Source: Anaerolineae bacterium
GTDB lineage: Bacteria; Chloroflexota; Anaerolineae; Aggregatilineales; Phototrophicaceae
Assembly (NCBI GenBank): GCA_022843745.1
Contig: JALHNB010000045.1
Location: 1 to 57,650 of the forward strand
Direction of reading: 5' to 3'
Length of the DNA: 57,650 bases
Part shown: positions 18,564 to 26,359 of the stretch, piece after piece
Numbering within the stretch: position 1 is the first letter of the stretch
Layout: every line of letters begins with the position of its first letter
Made by a program: the position numbers and the translations under genes
The notes under the pieces: generated by a model
The model's database searches: none
The model's input: the letters and a program-made list of their open reading frames with translations, nothing else
What the model was told of the DNA's origin: nothing

Positions 18564-19442
18564 TCACGCTTCAGGCAGAAGCTCATTTTCGGCATCGCAG
18601 GCGACTAACTGTTCAGAATCACTGTGGAAAATATACTCGACATCGCCAGCCGTCATCACGATTCGATAGCCATCAATGAGAATAGGCGTATAAGTCTGGC
18701 CCCGCTGGGGGCAACCCAGGCTGCTATCCGTCCACTCATAGGCACGAATATCAACAACCTGAATGCGGCGCGTTGGCAGTTCGAGTTCTGCTGAGAGACG
18801 GCGCTGCGCCAATGAAACTAACCCAACCGCTACCGGATCAGTTTCCAATAGCAGATTGTGGGTACTTCCAAAGACCGTTCCCGTTTCTTCACATAGGCGA
18901 ATTGAGGAGCGATTATCGGTGTGATATTCGAAAGTCTGGTCTTCAACCGCCAACACAATGCGGTATCCCTCGATTTCCAGATTCCCCTCAATCGTTTGCG
19001 TTTGTTCACCGCATCCCAAATCAATCGTCGTCCAGATCGCCGATTCGAACCCTACAAGTTGAATCGAATCCGCCGTGAGGTCGCGTTTCCCAGCAAGGTC
19101 GGCAAGCGCTCGGTCAATCAAAGGTTGGGCATTTGCAGGAATTAAAATAGTCCCGACGGGCGAAGGGGTAATGAAATCATCCGGGCCTGGCAAAACAGCC
19201 GGTGTCACGGTTGGAGTCGTGGGAGTTGAAGTCGCTGTAGCAGTCGCAGGAATCAACGTAAGGGTTGGCAAAGGTGTTGGTGTGGTTCGCACAGAGCAGG
19301 CCGAAACCACCAAAATCAATACCAACCCGAACACTTTTTGGAGCGCTTTAGTCCACGTCGGAATGATAATTTTCGGCGTTAAACTTGCTATCCAGATCAG
19401 CCGTTGAAATACCTTCAACAGCGATAACTTTTTCACGTCCAT
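18564..19442 (-). CDS. Lipoprotein with two copies of a repeat domain, function unknown
   Basis: The protein has about 292 residues. A hydrophobic segment ending in LVVSACS gives a lipobox, followed by a Thr/Pro-rich linker and two homologous domains of about 85 residues. Each domain has the pattern W-x2-S/T-x-LGC-x3-Q-T, then EGYRIVL or DGYRIVM, then YHTD or FHSD, and ends near a Cys. The start is uncertain: the ATG at 19442 gives a very long n-region and overlaps the preceding yggU gene by 95 bases, and no better start is visible between there and the lipobox. I do not recognise the repeat domain. The protein should sit on the outer face of the cytoplasmic membrane. Confidence 0.6.
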   Translation of the reverse strand: MDVKKLSLLKVFQRLIWIASLTPKIIIPTWTKALQKVFGLVLILVVSACSVRTTPTPLPTLTLIPATATATSTPTTPTVTPAVLPGPDDFITPSPVGTILIPANAQPLIDRALADLAGKRDLTADSIQLVGFESAIWTTIDLGCGEQTQTIEGNLEIEGYRIVLAVEDQTFEYHTDNRSSIRLCEETGTVFGSTHNLLLETDPVAVGLVSLAQRRLSAELELPTRRIQVVDIRAYEWTDSSLGCPQRGQTYTPILIDGYRIVMTAGDVEYIFHSDSEQLVACDAENELLPEA

Positions 19443-19680
19443 TCGCCCCCGCAACAATTTCGATTCGTTCTACTGGCACGGTCAACTGCGCCGCCAGGAA
19501 ATCGACCAATTCTTTATTGGCAGCCGGGTCGCCTGCGGGCGAAGCCATAAGGCGGATTTTTAACGAGCCATCTTCCTGGATACCCACAACTTCGGTATGA
19601 ACAGCACGGGTAATCACCTTCACAGTGAACGCCGCACCACCTTTGGCATCCGTGATTTCAAATCTGCGCTTTGCTGACAT
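19348..19680 (-). CDS. yggU: DUF167/YggU family protein
   Basis: This small 110-residue protein of the DUF167 family is usually found beside yggT, as here. The conserved core includes LKIRLMASPAGDPAANKELVDFLA and IEIVAGANGREK. The start at 19680 (MSAKRRFEITD) has AGAGGT 5 bases upstream and is preferred to upstream ATGs. Molecular function is not established for the family. It is the last gene of the pgeF-yggS-yggT-yggU series, 117 bases after yggT. Confidence 0.8.
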   Translation of the reverse strand: MSAKRRFEITDAKGGAAFTVKVITRAVHTEVVGIQEDGSLKIRLMASPAGDPAANKELVDFLAAQLTVPVERIEIVAGANGREKVIAVEGISTADLDSKFNAENYHSDVD

Positions 19681-19797
19681 ATCGACCTCTTGCATCGTAT
19701 TATGATTATATTGTACAGCAATTCCTGATGGATGCTGTCTCAATTTATTCATCACAATACTACTTCAAGCGCAAATAGGCCGCAGGCTGCGCATCGA

Positions 19798-20043
19798 TTA
19801 CATGAAACGCAGGATTTGCATCAGCACCGAGATACCCAAAAAGACAACCAATGGGCTGAAATCGACCATGCCTGTCTGTGGCAGGGCGCTGCGGATTGGG
19901 CGCAGGATCGGCTCAGTAATGTCATACAATAGTTGGACAATCGAATTATTGCGATCAATGTCCGGGAAGAAACTGAGCAGCACCCGTGCCAAAAGGATAA
20001 ATTGGAAAATTTGCAGAACCAAGAAAAGCAGATTGACTATCAT
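19798..20043 (-). CDS. yggT: YggT family membrane protein
   Basis: This 81-residue protein has two hydrophobic segments (about 2-22 and 55-77) and the family motif ITEPILRPIRSALP between them. YggT/YlmG proteins are small membrane proteins tied to cell division and envelope or osmotic homeostasis. It follows yggS by 17 bases, and AGGGTGAG lies just upstream of the ATG. The order pgeF-yggS-yggT is the conserved ylmD-ylmE-ylmG order, although sepF (ylmF) is missing here. Confidence 0.88.
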   Translation of the reverse strand: MIVNLLFLVLQIFQFILLARVLLSFFPDIDRNNSIVQLLYDITEPILRPIRSALPQTGMVDFSPLVVFLGISVLMQILRFM

Positions 20044-20060
20044 ACGTATCTCACCCTTAT

Positions 20061-20783
20061 TTATTGCCGTTGGCCGAAGATCGCCCGGCCTACCCGTACC
20101 ATCGTTGCGCCTTCTTCAATTGCAATCGGATAATCATCCGTCATACCCATGCTTAAATCGGGCATCTGGATACCAAAAGACTCGGTCAGCGCCAGCCGTA
20201 ACGCGGCCAAGGTCGCAAACACTGGACGCGCCTGTTCCATATCCGCCACAATCGGTGCCATCGTCATCAGCCCCCGAACATGGAGTCCCGGCAGCACCAG
20301 GATTTGCTCAACTTCTTTCCAGAGCAGATCGCGCACAGTCTGGTTTGATGACCAATTCACAGCAGCCATGCCACTTTTGCTCTCCTCGCCAGAAACGTTG
20401 ATTTCCAGCAAAATATCGAGCTTGCCGCCTCGTTCCACCATTAATCGCGAGAATTTATCGGCCAATTTTAAGCTGTCCACTGAATGAACCACCTGGAATA
20501 AGGGCGGTATATCTCTGGCCTTGCGGCTCTGGATATGCCCGATCATATGCCAGGTCAGCGGCACAGGCGATTGACGGTTGGCATCAGGAATTTTATCCGT
20601 AGCTTCTTCTACGCGATTCTCGCCAAAATGTTGCGCACCAGCCGCCACCGCTTCCAAAACGGCTGAAACAGGATGCGTTTTACTCACCGCCAGCAGAGTG
20701 ACATCTGCCACATCGCGGTGCGCCCGCGCACAGGCATCGGCAATCGTCTCGCGTACCTGAAGGATATTCTCTGCAATCGTCAT
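20061..20783 (-). CDS. yggS: PLP homeostasis protein, YggS/PROSC family
   Basis: The 240-residue protein is a single-domain alanine-racemase-fold barrel that binds pyridoxal 5'-phosphate and helps control its free level and amino-acid balance. The PLP lysine is K35 in LLAVSKTHP. Other landmarks are HFGENRVEEA, WHMIGHIQSRKA, KLDILLEIN, GLMTMAP and SMGMTDDYPIAIEEGATMVRVGRAIFG. The start at 20783 overlaps the stop of pgeF as ATGA, so the two are translationally coupled. Confidence 0.92.
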   Translation of the reverse strand: MTIAENILQVRETIADACARAHRDVADVTLLAVSKTHPVSAVLEAVAAGAQHFGENRVEEATDKIPDANRQSPVPLTWHMIGHIQSRKARDIPPLFQVVHSVDSLKLADKFSRLMVERGGKLDILLEINVSGEESKSGMAAVNWSSNQTVRDLLWKEVEQILVLPGLHVRGLMTMAPIVADMEQARPVFATLAALRLALTESFGIQMPDLSMGMTDDYPIAIEEGATMVRVGRAIFGQRQ

Positions 20784-21562
20784 AAGCAAATCACCGCCCC
20801 AAACCGCCCGGTTCGACCCTTTTCTGCACGGTGCGAGAAAAATTCATGATTATTCTCCACCGTACATAATCCGGCGATTTCGATCTGCCCCACCCCTGCT
20901 CGTTCTAGGTCGAGGCGATTGGCTGCCCATAAATCCAGATAAGCCGTGCCATCAGCGGGATCGCGCCGGATGAGGCCGTCAATGCTGCCAAAATGTTCGT
21001 TCACAGCCGCGACTACTTCTTCGCCGACCTGATAGCGCTCTGGCCCAATGCTCGGCCCAATCGCAGCCTGAATATTCGCGGGTTTGCAACCATAAGATTG
21101 CGCCATCAAACGCACTGTGTTCACGCCTATGCCTTGTACAGTACCGCGCCAGCCTGCATGAGCCATCCCAATAACACCCTGTACCGGATCATAAAACAAT
21201 AATGGAGTACAGTCGGCAAAACGCATTGACAGAGGCACACCGGGTTGATCTGTCACCATACCATCCGCCAGCGCCAACCAACGCCGCCCACGAACAGGGC
21301 CATCGACCAGCACCGTATCCGCGCTGTGTATCTGCCATACCGAACACGCGCGTGAATCGTCTACGCCCAATGTTGTGTACATCAGTTCGTGATTATGACG
21401 CACCGCTTTCGGATCATCGCCGACGTTGCCACCCATATTCAGCGATGCCCAGGGGGATTGGCTGACACCGCCGCAGCGTGTAAAAATACCATGCGCCAAA
21501 CCTGACCACTGGGTAAACTGATAATAAACCAACTTGTCGTTGTGGATTCGATTCATAAACAT
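20780..21562 (-). CDS. pgeF: Peptidoglycan editing factor PgeF (laccase-domain, YfiH family)
   Basis: The 260-residue protein has the metal-binding residues of the Cu-oxidase_4 family: His in VWQIHSADTVLVD, Cys in MRFADCTPLLFYD and His in MAHAGWRGTVQGI. PgeF removes wrongly placed L-Ser residues from peptidoglycan precursors; older names are polyphenol oxidase or YlmD. Two ATGs (21562 and 21556) follow AAGGA closely; the first is used here. A longer frame to 21628 lacks a ribosome site. It is the first gene of the minus-strand ylm-like cluster. Confidence 0.88.
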   Translation of the reverse strand: MFMNRIHNDKLVYYQFTQWSGLAHGIFTRCGGVSQSPWASLNMGGNVGDDPKAVRHNHELMYTTLGVDDSRACSVWQIHSADTVLVDGPVRGRRWLALADGMVTDQPGVPLSMRFADCTPLLFYDPVQGVIGMAHAGWRGTVQGIGVNTVRLMAQSYGCKPANIQAAIGPSIGPERYQVGEEVVAAVNEHFGSIDGLIRRDPADGTAYLDLWAANRLDLERAGVGQIEIAGLCTVENNHEFFSHRAEKGRTGRFGAVICL

Positions 21563-21685
21563 AAGTTCCTTGATAATGCGCTTATTTTCGCATATCCGGC
21601 TCACCATAGCCAGCTTTTCCAGCCACATTACGGGAAAATTGCAAATTAATAACCTGAAGCGAACGAATCATCAAGTGATGCTTGC

Positions 21686-21715
21686 TTGCAGCCCTAAGTG
21701 TTTTAGATGTATACT
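21686..21715 (+). promoter_or_regulatory. Possible promoter of the LuxR regulator-kinase-Tad series
   Basis: TATACT at 21710-21715 is a good -10. TTGCAG at 21686-21691, with an 18-base spacer, is a weak -35. Transcription would begin near 21722, which rules out the upstream ATG at 21707 as the start of the regulator. Confidence 0.35.
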
Positions 21716-21772
21716 TTTTCAAGAACGAAGTATCTATCGGAAAATTCATCCCGTAGGGATATGGTATATCAT

Positions 21773-22516
21773 ATGAACAATCGCGAAGAGCGACGCAGCC
21801 GAAAGGTAATTTCGGTCCTGATTGTGGACGATCATCCACTTTTTCGGGATGGCCTTCATAAGACCCTGGAATTAGAAGATGACATCGAAGTAATAGGACA
21901 AAGCCAGGATGGTGAAGGTGCGCTGGCCGCTGCCCGGAACTTGCAACCCGATGTGGTTGTGCTGGATATTAATTTGCCAGGCATCAATGGTTTGCAGGTT
22001 GCGCGTCAGCTTAAAGCGGATCGTGCTGGAGTCAGCGTGGTCGTTCTGACCGCTTATCATGATAACCAGCAGGTTGTCCACGCCATGCGTGCTGGTGCAT
22101 CGGCCTACTGCGCGAAAGATATTGTCCCCGATGATCTGGTCGCGATTATTCGCGATGTTGCGGATGGCTTTTACATCGTCCACGACAGCCGTATGGACGA
22201 ACGTGAATTTGAAAGCTGGATTAGTGGTCGTGTGGAAGCGATGACAGGCCCTTATACCACCGATCCTGAAGAACATTTTATTCCCCTTAGTCCGCGCGAG
22301 ATGGAAATTTTACAGTTTGTGGTGCGCGGCCTGAGCAACAAAGAGATCGCCAGTGAACTCCAGATCAGTCATCAAACGGTAAAAAACCATATGACGGCTA
22401 TTTTGAAGAAGTTGAATGTCCAGGATCGCACTCAGGCGGCTGTAACTGCGCTGCGATCTGGTTGGGTGCGGATTCATGATACGGACACGAACAACAGCGC
22501 AGTAGGAAAAGTCTAA
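21773..22516 (+). CDS. LuxR/NarL-family response regulator
   Basis: The 247-residue protein has an N-terminal receiver domain with acidic pair D19-D20, phospho-acceptor D65 (VVLDINLPGINGL) and the conserved Thr and Lys (VVLTAY; AKDIV). Its C-terminal LuxR-type helix-turn-helix is LSPREMEILQFVVRGLSNKE and following, with ISHQTVKNHMTAIL as the recognition helix region. It binds DNA as a phosphorylated dimer. ATGs at 21761 and 21773 are both possible; the second leaves a typical N-terminus. The kinase gene starts on the base after its stop. This pair precedes the Tad locus and may regulate it (inference). Confidence 0.88.
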   Translation: MNNREERRSRKVISVLIVDDHPLFRDGLHKTLELEDDIEVIGQSQDGEGALAAARNLQPDVVVLDINLPGINGLQVARQLKADRAGVSVVVLTAYHDNQQVVHAMRAGASAYCAKDIVPDDLVAIIRDVADGFYIVHDSRMDEREFESWISGRVEAMTGPYTTDPEEHFIPLSPREMEILQFVVRGLSNKEIASELQISHQTVKNHMTAILKKLNVQDRTQAAVTALRSGWVRIHDTDTNNSAVGKV

Positions 22517-23602
22517 ATGCTCAATAAAAAAGACCAGCAAAAAACATTTGACGACCCCAAAGAAGAAATTGTCGCGATGATTACCGAGGAAATGCGGCGA
22601 ATTAAAGACTCCCTGTCTGAAATCAAAGTTCAGGTTGACCAGACTCAAGCGGTGGTCAACCGTGAACAACAGCGGAACAGCGATCTCGCCACCGAACTAC
22701 GAACGGTACAGGACAATCTCGAAACCATTCCGCGCCAGGATATTCGTGCTAAATATGACGAAGCACTCGATGCCCGTTTCCGTTTAAGTACGATGCGCGG
22801 CCAGCTTGAAAAATTCCAGGCCAATCGCGATCAACTTGAAGAACAGCAAAAACTCTTTACGCAAATCCTCAATAAGATGCAAGGCATTGATCTTTTACCC
22901 GATCAGGACGATCCTGCTGAAAATTCCGGCTCGAAAACCGGAATCAGCATTGTCCGAATTGTTCAGGCCCAGGAAGATGAACGCCAGCGCCTCGCCCGTC
23001 AGATGCACGACGGCCCCGCCCAATCGCTGACCAATTTCATCCTGCAAGCCGAAATTTGCCAGAGGCTCTTTGATCGCAACCCGGATCGTGCTGCTGAAGA
23101 ACTGGATAACCTGAAAACGACTGCCAGCGTGACCTTCCAGAAAGTGCGCGATTTCATTTTCGATCTGCGCCCAATGATGCTCGACGATCTGGGCGTTGTG
23201 CCAACAGTACGCCGTTATACCGAGTCATTTAAAGACAAAAATGACATTGATACCACACTCGAACTGATGGGCGAGGAACGACGCCTGGAATCGCATCGCG
23301 AGGTCATGATCTTCCGCGGCATCCAGGAATTGATGGTTCACGCCCGCGATTATGCCACCGCAAACAAAGTTTCTATCCGGCTGGACATGGGTTCGGAGCG
23401 GGTTAAAGTGGTGGTGGAAGATAACGGACGCGGGTTCGACGCGGAAGCAGCACTTTCCGGTCAGGAAGGGAATACCGACCCGCGTGCGCAGAGCATTATC
23501 ACCTTAAAGGAAAAATTCGAGTTAATTGGGGGGTCGCTGATTATTATCAGCAGCGAGACCGAAGGCACAACAGTTCGTCTGGAACTGCCAGCGGGCGATT
23601 AA
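22517..23602 (+). CDS. Cytoplasmic DegS-like sensor histidine kinase
   Basis: The 361-residue protein has no membrane segment. Residues about 15-130 are a long coiled coil as in DegS. A HisKA_3 domain follows with phospho-acceptor H164 (LARQMHDGPAQ), then a HATPase domain with VVEDNGRGFDAE and LIGGSLIIISSETEGTTVRLELP. The N-box region reads QELMVHARDYA where QEALTNALKHA is typical, so the usual Asn appears to be His. Activity may be altered (inference). AGGAAA lies about 9 bases upstream of the start. It is the partner of the preceding LuxR regulator. Confidence 0.85.
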   Translation: MLNKKDQQKTFDDPKEEIVAMITEEMRRIKDSLSEIKVQVDQTQAVVNREQQRNSDLATELRTVQDNLETIPRQDIRAKYDEALDARFRLSTMRGQLEKFQANRDQLEEQQKLFTQILNKMQGIDLLPDQDDPAENSGSKTGISIVRIVQAQEDERQRLARQMHDGPAQSLTNFILQAEICQRLFDRNPDRAAEELDNLKTTASVTFQKVRDFIFDLRPMMLDDLGVVPTVRRYTESFKDKNDIDTTLELMGEERRLESHREVMIFRGIQELMVHARDYATANKVSIRLDMGSERVKVVVEDNGRGFDAEAALSGQEGNTDPRAQSIITLKEKFELIGGSLIIISSETEGTTVRLELPAGD

Positions 23603-23619
23603 CTCTCGTTTTAAGTAGC

Positions 23620-23656
23620 GCAAACAGGGTTAAGATAAGACATACTGCCTGTTTGC
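23620..23656 (+). repeat. Inverted repeat between the kinase gene and cpaB
   Basis: GCAAACAGG (23620-23628) and its exact complement CCTGTTTGC (23648-23656) flank 19 bases. There is no T-run after it, so it may be an operator or an mRNA-processing stem rather than a terminator. It lies in the 162-base gap between the kinase gene and cpaB. Confidence 0.5.
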
Positions 23657-23764
23657 CTTACATGGCTATTCGAATACACTTAAAAAACACGCAGAGTTTT
23701 ATTTGCAAGTGATTGGGCGATCATATAGCCGGGCCGCACAATCGCAATCTTGACGGAGGAATCC

Positions 23765-24892
23765 ATGCAACGTGGTCGTCTATTGATTATCATCGCCTTC
23801 ATTATCATTGTCGGTGCGATTGTGGTGGTGGTGGTGCTGCCGAGTCTTAACCGCGCACCAGCAACCCAACCCAACACCACACAACAACCCGGACAAACTG
23901 TTGTCCAACAGAACAACCTGCCGACTCCCACCCCGCTTGAGTTTGTTGATATTGTCATTGCTGTACAGGAACTCCCACGCGGATTCAGAATCCCAGCCAA
24001 TGCGCTGGAACTGCGTCCTTGGCCGGAAGTTTCTGCGCCAGTGAACAGTTTCACCAGCCTTGAAGAGGTCATCGGTAAAATTGCACGTACCGATATTTTC
24101 CGCGAACAGCCCATTCTGACCAGTATGATTACCGACGACTTCACATCATTAGCTGAAGTTGGTTCGGATGCTGCGGCGGTGCTACCAAGCGGACTACTGG
24201 CCGTAGCAATACCAATGGATCGCTTAAGTGGTGTCGCCTACGCCATCCGCGATGGTGATCGTGTTGATGTCATTCTGTCTATGTTGTTTGTAGACGTGGA
24301 TGATATTTCGCAGACGATTGCGCCTAACCAGATCACCCTGTTCCAGATTACCGAAGATGGCATCAATTTTAGTAACACGATTGAAGGCCGCGCCGACAGC
24401 ACCAGCCTGGGGCCGGGCATCATCGGGCCGTCGGAACGTCAGCGCCCACGCCTCGTCACACAGCGAACCGTTCAGGATGCGCTCGTGCTGCACGTTGGCG
24501 AATTCTCGTTAGACGGGAGGTTGTTCGGCAAGCCATCGACACCAACACCTGTCCCGGCTGCCGACGCTGAACAAAGCAGCAGTCAACAGGGTACGCCTGT
24601 ACCATCGCCAACACCCAAACTGCCAGATATTGTGACATTGGGTGTTACACCGCAGGATGCCGTCGTTCTGGCCTGGGCGATTGAAACCCGGCTGCCGCTG
24701 ACATTGGCATTGCGGGCTGCTGGCGATGCTTCGCGCTCGACGACTTCAGGGGTTGATATGGACTATATGGTCAATACATTCAACATTAACCCGCCCCAAA
24801 AGCGTCAATATGCACTTGAACCAGCTATTCGTAGTATTCGCCAATTGTTATCGACGCAGGACGCGCCACTCACACCATTGGACGCCGGTTAA
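23765..24892 (+). CDS. cpaB: Tad/Flp pilus assembly protein CpaB (RcpC)
   Basis: The 375-residue protein has an N-terminal membrane helix (about 5-26), a Gln/Pro/Thr-rich linker, a SAF domain (about 55-120, VQELPRGFRIPANALELR... and IFREQPIL) and an RcpC-like domain (LPSGLLAVAIPMDRLSGVAYAIRDGDRVDVI). CpaB normally works with the outer-membrane secretin CpaC in Gram-negatives; no CpaC is present here. The ATG at 23765 has GGAGG 5 bases upstream. It is the first gene of the Tad series cpaB-cpaE-cpaF-tadB-tadC. Confidence 0.85.
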   Translation: MQRGRLLIIIAFIIIVGAIVVVVVLPSLNRAPATQPNTTQQPGQTVVQQNNLPTPTPLEFVDIVIAVQELPRGFRIPANALELRPWPEVSAPVNSFTSLEEVIGKIARTDIFREQPILTSMITDDFTSLAEVGSDAAAVLPSGLLAVAIPMDRLSGVAYAIRDGDRVDVILSMLFVDVDDISQTIAPNQITLFQITEDGINFSNTIEGRADSTSLGPGIIGPSERQRPRLVTQRTVQDALVLHVGEFSLDGRLFGKPSTPTPVPAADAEQSSSQQGTPVPSPTPKLPDIVTLGVTPQDAVVLAWAIETRLPLTLALRAAGDASRSTTSGVDMDYMVNTFNINPPQKRQYALEPAIRSIRQLLSTQDAPLTPLDAG

Positions 24893-24945
24893 TACGATAC
24901 ATCGTTACGGGTGGAGATTTAGTTAGACCAGGATAAAGAAACGCT

Positions 24946-26277
24946 ATGAGTAAATCAGCAACTCCAGCGAAGCCCAGCGGCGAACCTGAGATTATCACAA
25001 TTCTGTTAGTGGATGATATTCCTGAAACGCGGGAAAACATCAAGAAGATGATCGCGTTTGAACCAGATTTAAAGGTCATTGGGGCCGCCGGCACAGGTCG
25101 TGAAGGCGTAGCACTGGCGAAAGAGCTGAAGCCTAATATCATCATCATGGACATCAATATGCCGGATATGGACGGCATCCAAGCGACGACTCTGATTACC
25201 GAGTCTGTGCCGACGACTGCTGTGATTATGATGTCTGTTCAGAACGACCCGGATTATCTGCGGCGAGCCATGTTGGCAGGCGCACGCAATTTCCTCACCA
25301 AACCAATTGGGATGGAAGAGCTTTACAATACCATCCGCACCGTTCATATCCGTAACAAACCAATTGCCGCGCAGTATGCGGCAGTTGTGGCGGGTGGCCT
25401 CGATATACGACGTGCTCCGGCTGACCCGACCAGTGAGGGTCGTGCCGGACACATTGTCGTCGTTTACAGCCCCCAGGGTGGCGCAGGAACAACCACAATT
25501 GCGACCAGCGTTGCCTCCGGTCTGATGAAAGAAGGCATCAAAGTCCTGCTCGTGGATGCCGACCTGCAATTTGGCGACATCGGAGCGCTGCTCAACCTGC
25601 AATCTCAATCCACAATGGTTGAGCTTGTCCCCGATGTCGATGATATGGATGTCGAGCTTTTTGAAAAGCTTGTCACGCCCCACGACAGCGGCCTGAAGGT
25701 GCTTTTAGGCCCGTCCCGTCCTGAGTATGCTGAAGAAGTCCAGCGCAGCCCGGACGCACTTTCTAAAATCCTTCAGAAAGTTTCCGGCAATTACGATTAC
25801 ATTGTGGTCGATACCTCCACACACCTAGATGACGTGCTGCTCTCCTTAATGGATATGGCATCGCGCGTCATTCTGGTTTGTACGCCCACGCTGCCGTGCG
25901 TGAAAAATGTGCGCTTCGTGCTTGATCTGTTCGACAAGCTCAATTATCCAGCCGATAAAGTTATGCTGGTGTTGAATCGCAATCCTGAAGATCGCAACCT
26001 CAAAAAGCTGGCGATCCCACCGGAAAAAATCGAGCAATACTTGAAACGTCCAATTGTTGGTAAAATACCTACCGATGAGATGTTCGTATGGAGAGCCGTC
26101 CAACGAGCCGTTCCAGTGGTGGCGTCGGAACGCGACAAAACCAAATCGCCCATCAAGGAACTACTCGACATATCCAATCGTGTACATCACTCTCTGATGC
26201 CCGCCGAAGAAGAAGTGGCGGTAGAAGCAGACGATAAGAAGAAACGCAGCGGTTTAAGTTTACGGTTAGGACGTTAA
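24946..26277 (+). CDS. cpaE: Tad pilus localisation ATPase CpaE/TadZ with N-terminal receiver domain
   Basis: The 443-residue protein has an intact receiver domain (about 17-135; D23-D24, acceptor D69 in IIMDINMPDMDG, K119) followed by a MinD/ParA-like ATPase (about 168-420). The deviant Walker A reads SPQGGAGTTT (175-184), with neither of the two lysines seen in MinD. The A-prime motif VDADLQFGDIGALL and the later YIVVDTSTHLDD are present. CpaE/TadZ marks the pole or site of pilus assembly. The conserved receiver residues suggest real phosphorylation, perhaps by the DegS-like kinase upstream (inference). Confidence 0.88.
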   Translation: MSKSATPAKPSGEPEIITILLVDDIPETRENIKKMIAFEPDLKVIGAAGTGREGVALAKELKPNIIIMDINMPDMDGIQATTLITESVPTTAVIMMSVQNDPDYLRRAMLAGARNFLTKPIGMEELYNTIRTVHIRNKPIAAQYAAVVAGGLDIRRAPADPTSEGRAGHIVVVYSPQGGAGTTTIATSVASGLMKEGIKVLLVDADLQFGDIGALLNLQSQSTMVELVPDVDDMDVELFEKLVTPHDSGLKVLLGPSRPEYAEEVQRSPDALSKILQKVSGNYDYIVVDTSTHLDDVLLSLMDMASRVILVCTPTLPCVKNVRFVLDLFDKLNYPADKVMLVLNRNPEDRNLKKLAIPPEKIEQYLKRPIVGKIPTDEMFVWRAVQRAVPVVASERDKTKSPIKELLDISNRVHHSLMPAEEEVAVEADDKKKRSGLSLRLGR

Positions 26278-26359
26278 TCTCAACCCATGCGCGTAACATT
26301 AAGATGTAAACTAAGAAACATAACCCAAAGATCAAGAGCCTTATCGGAGGTTGAGTCCA

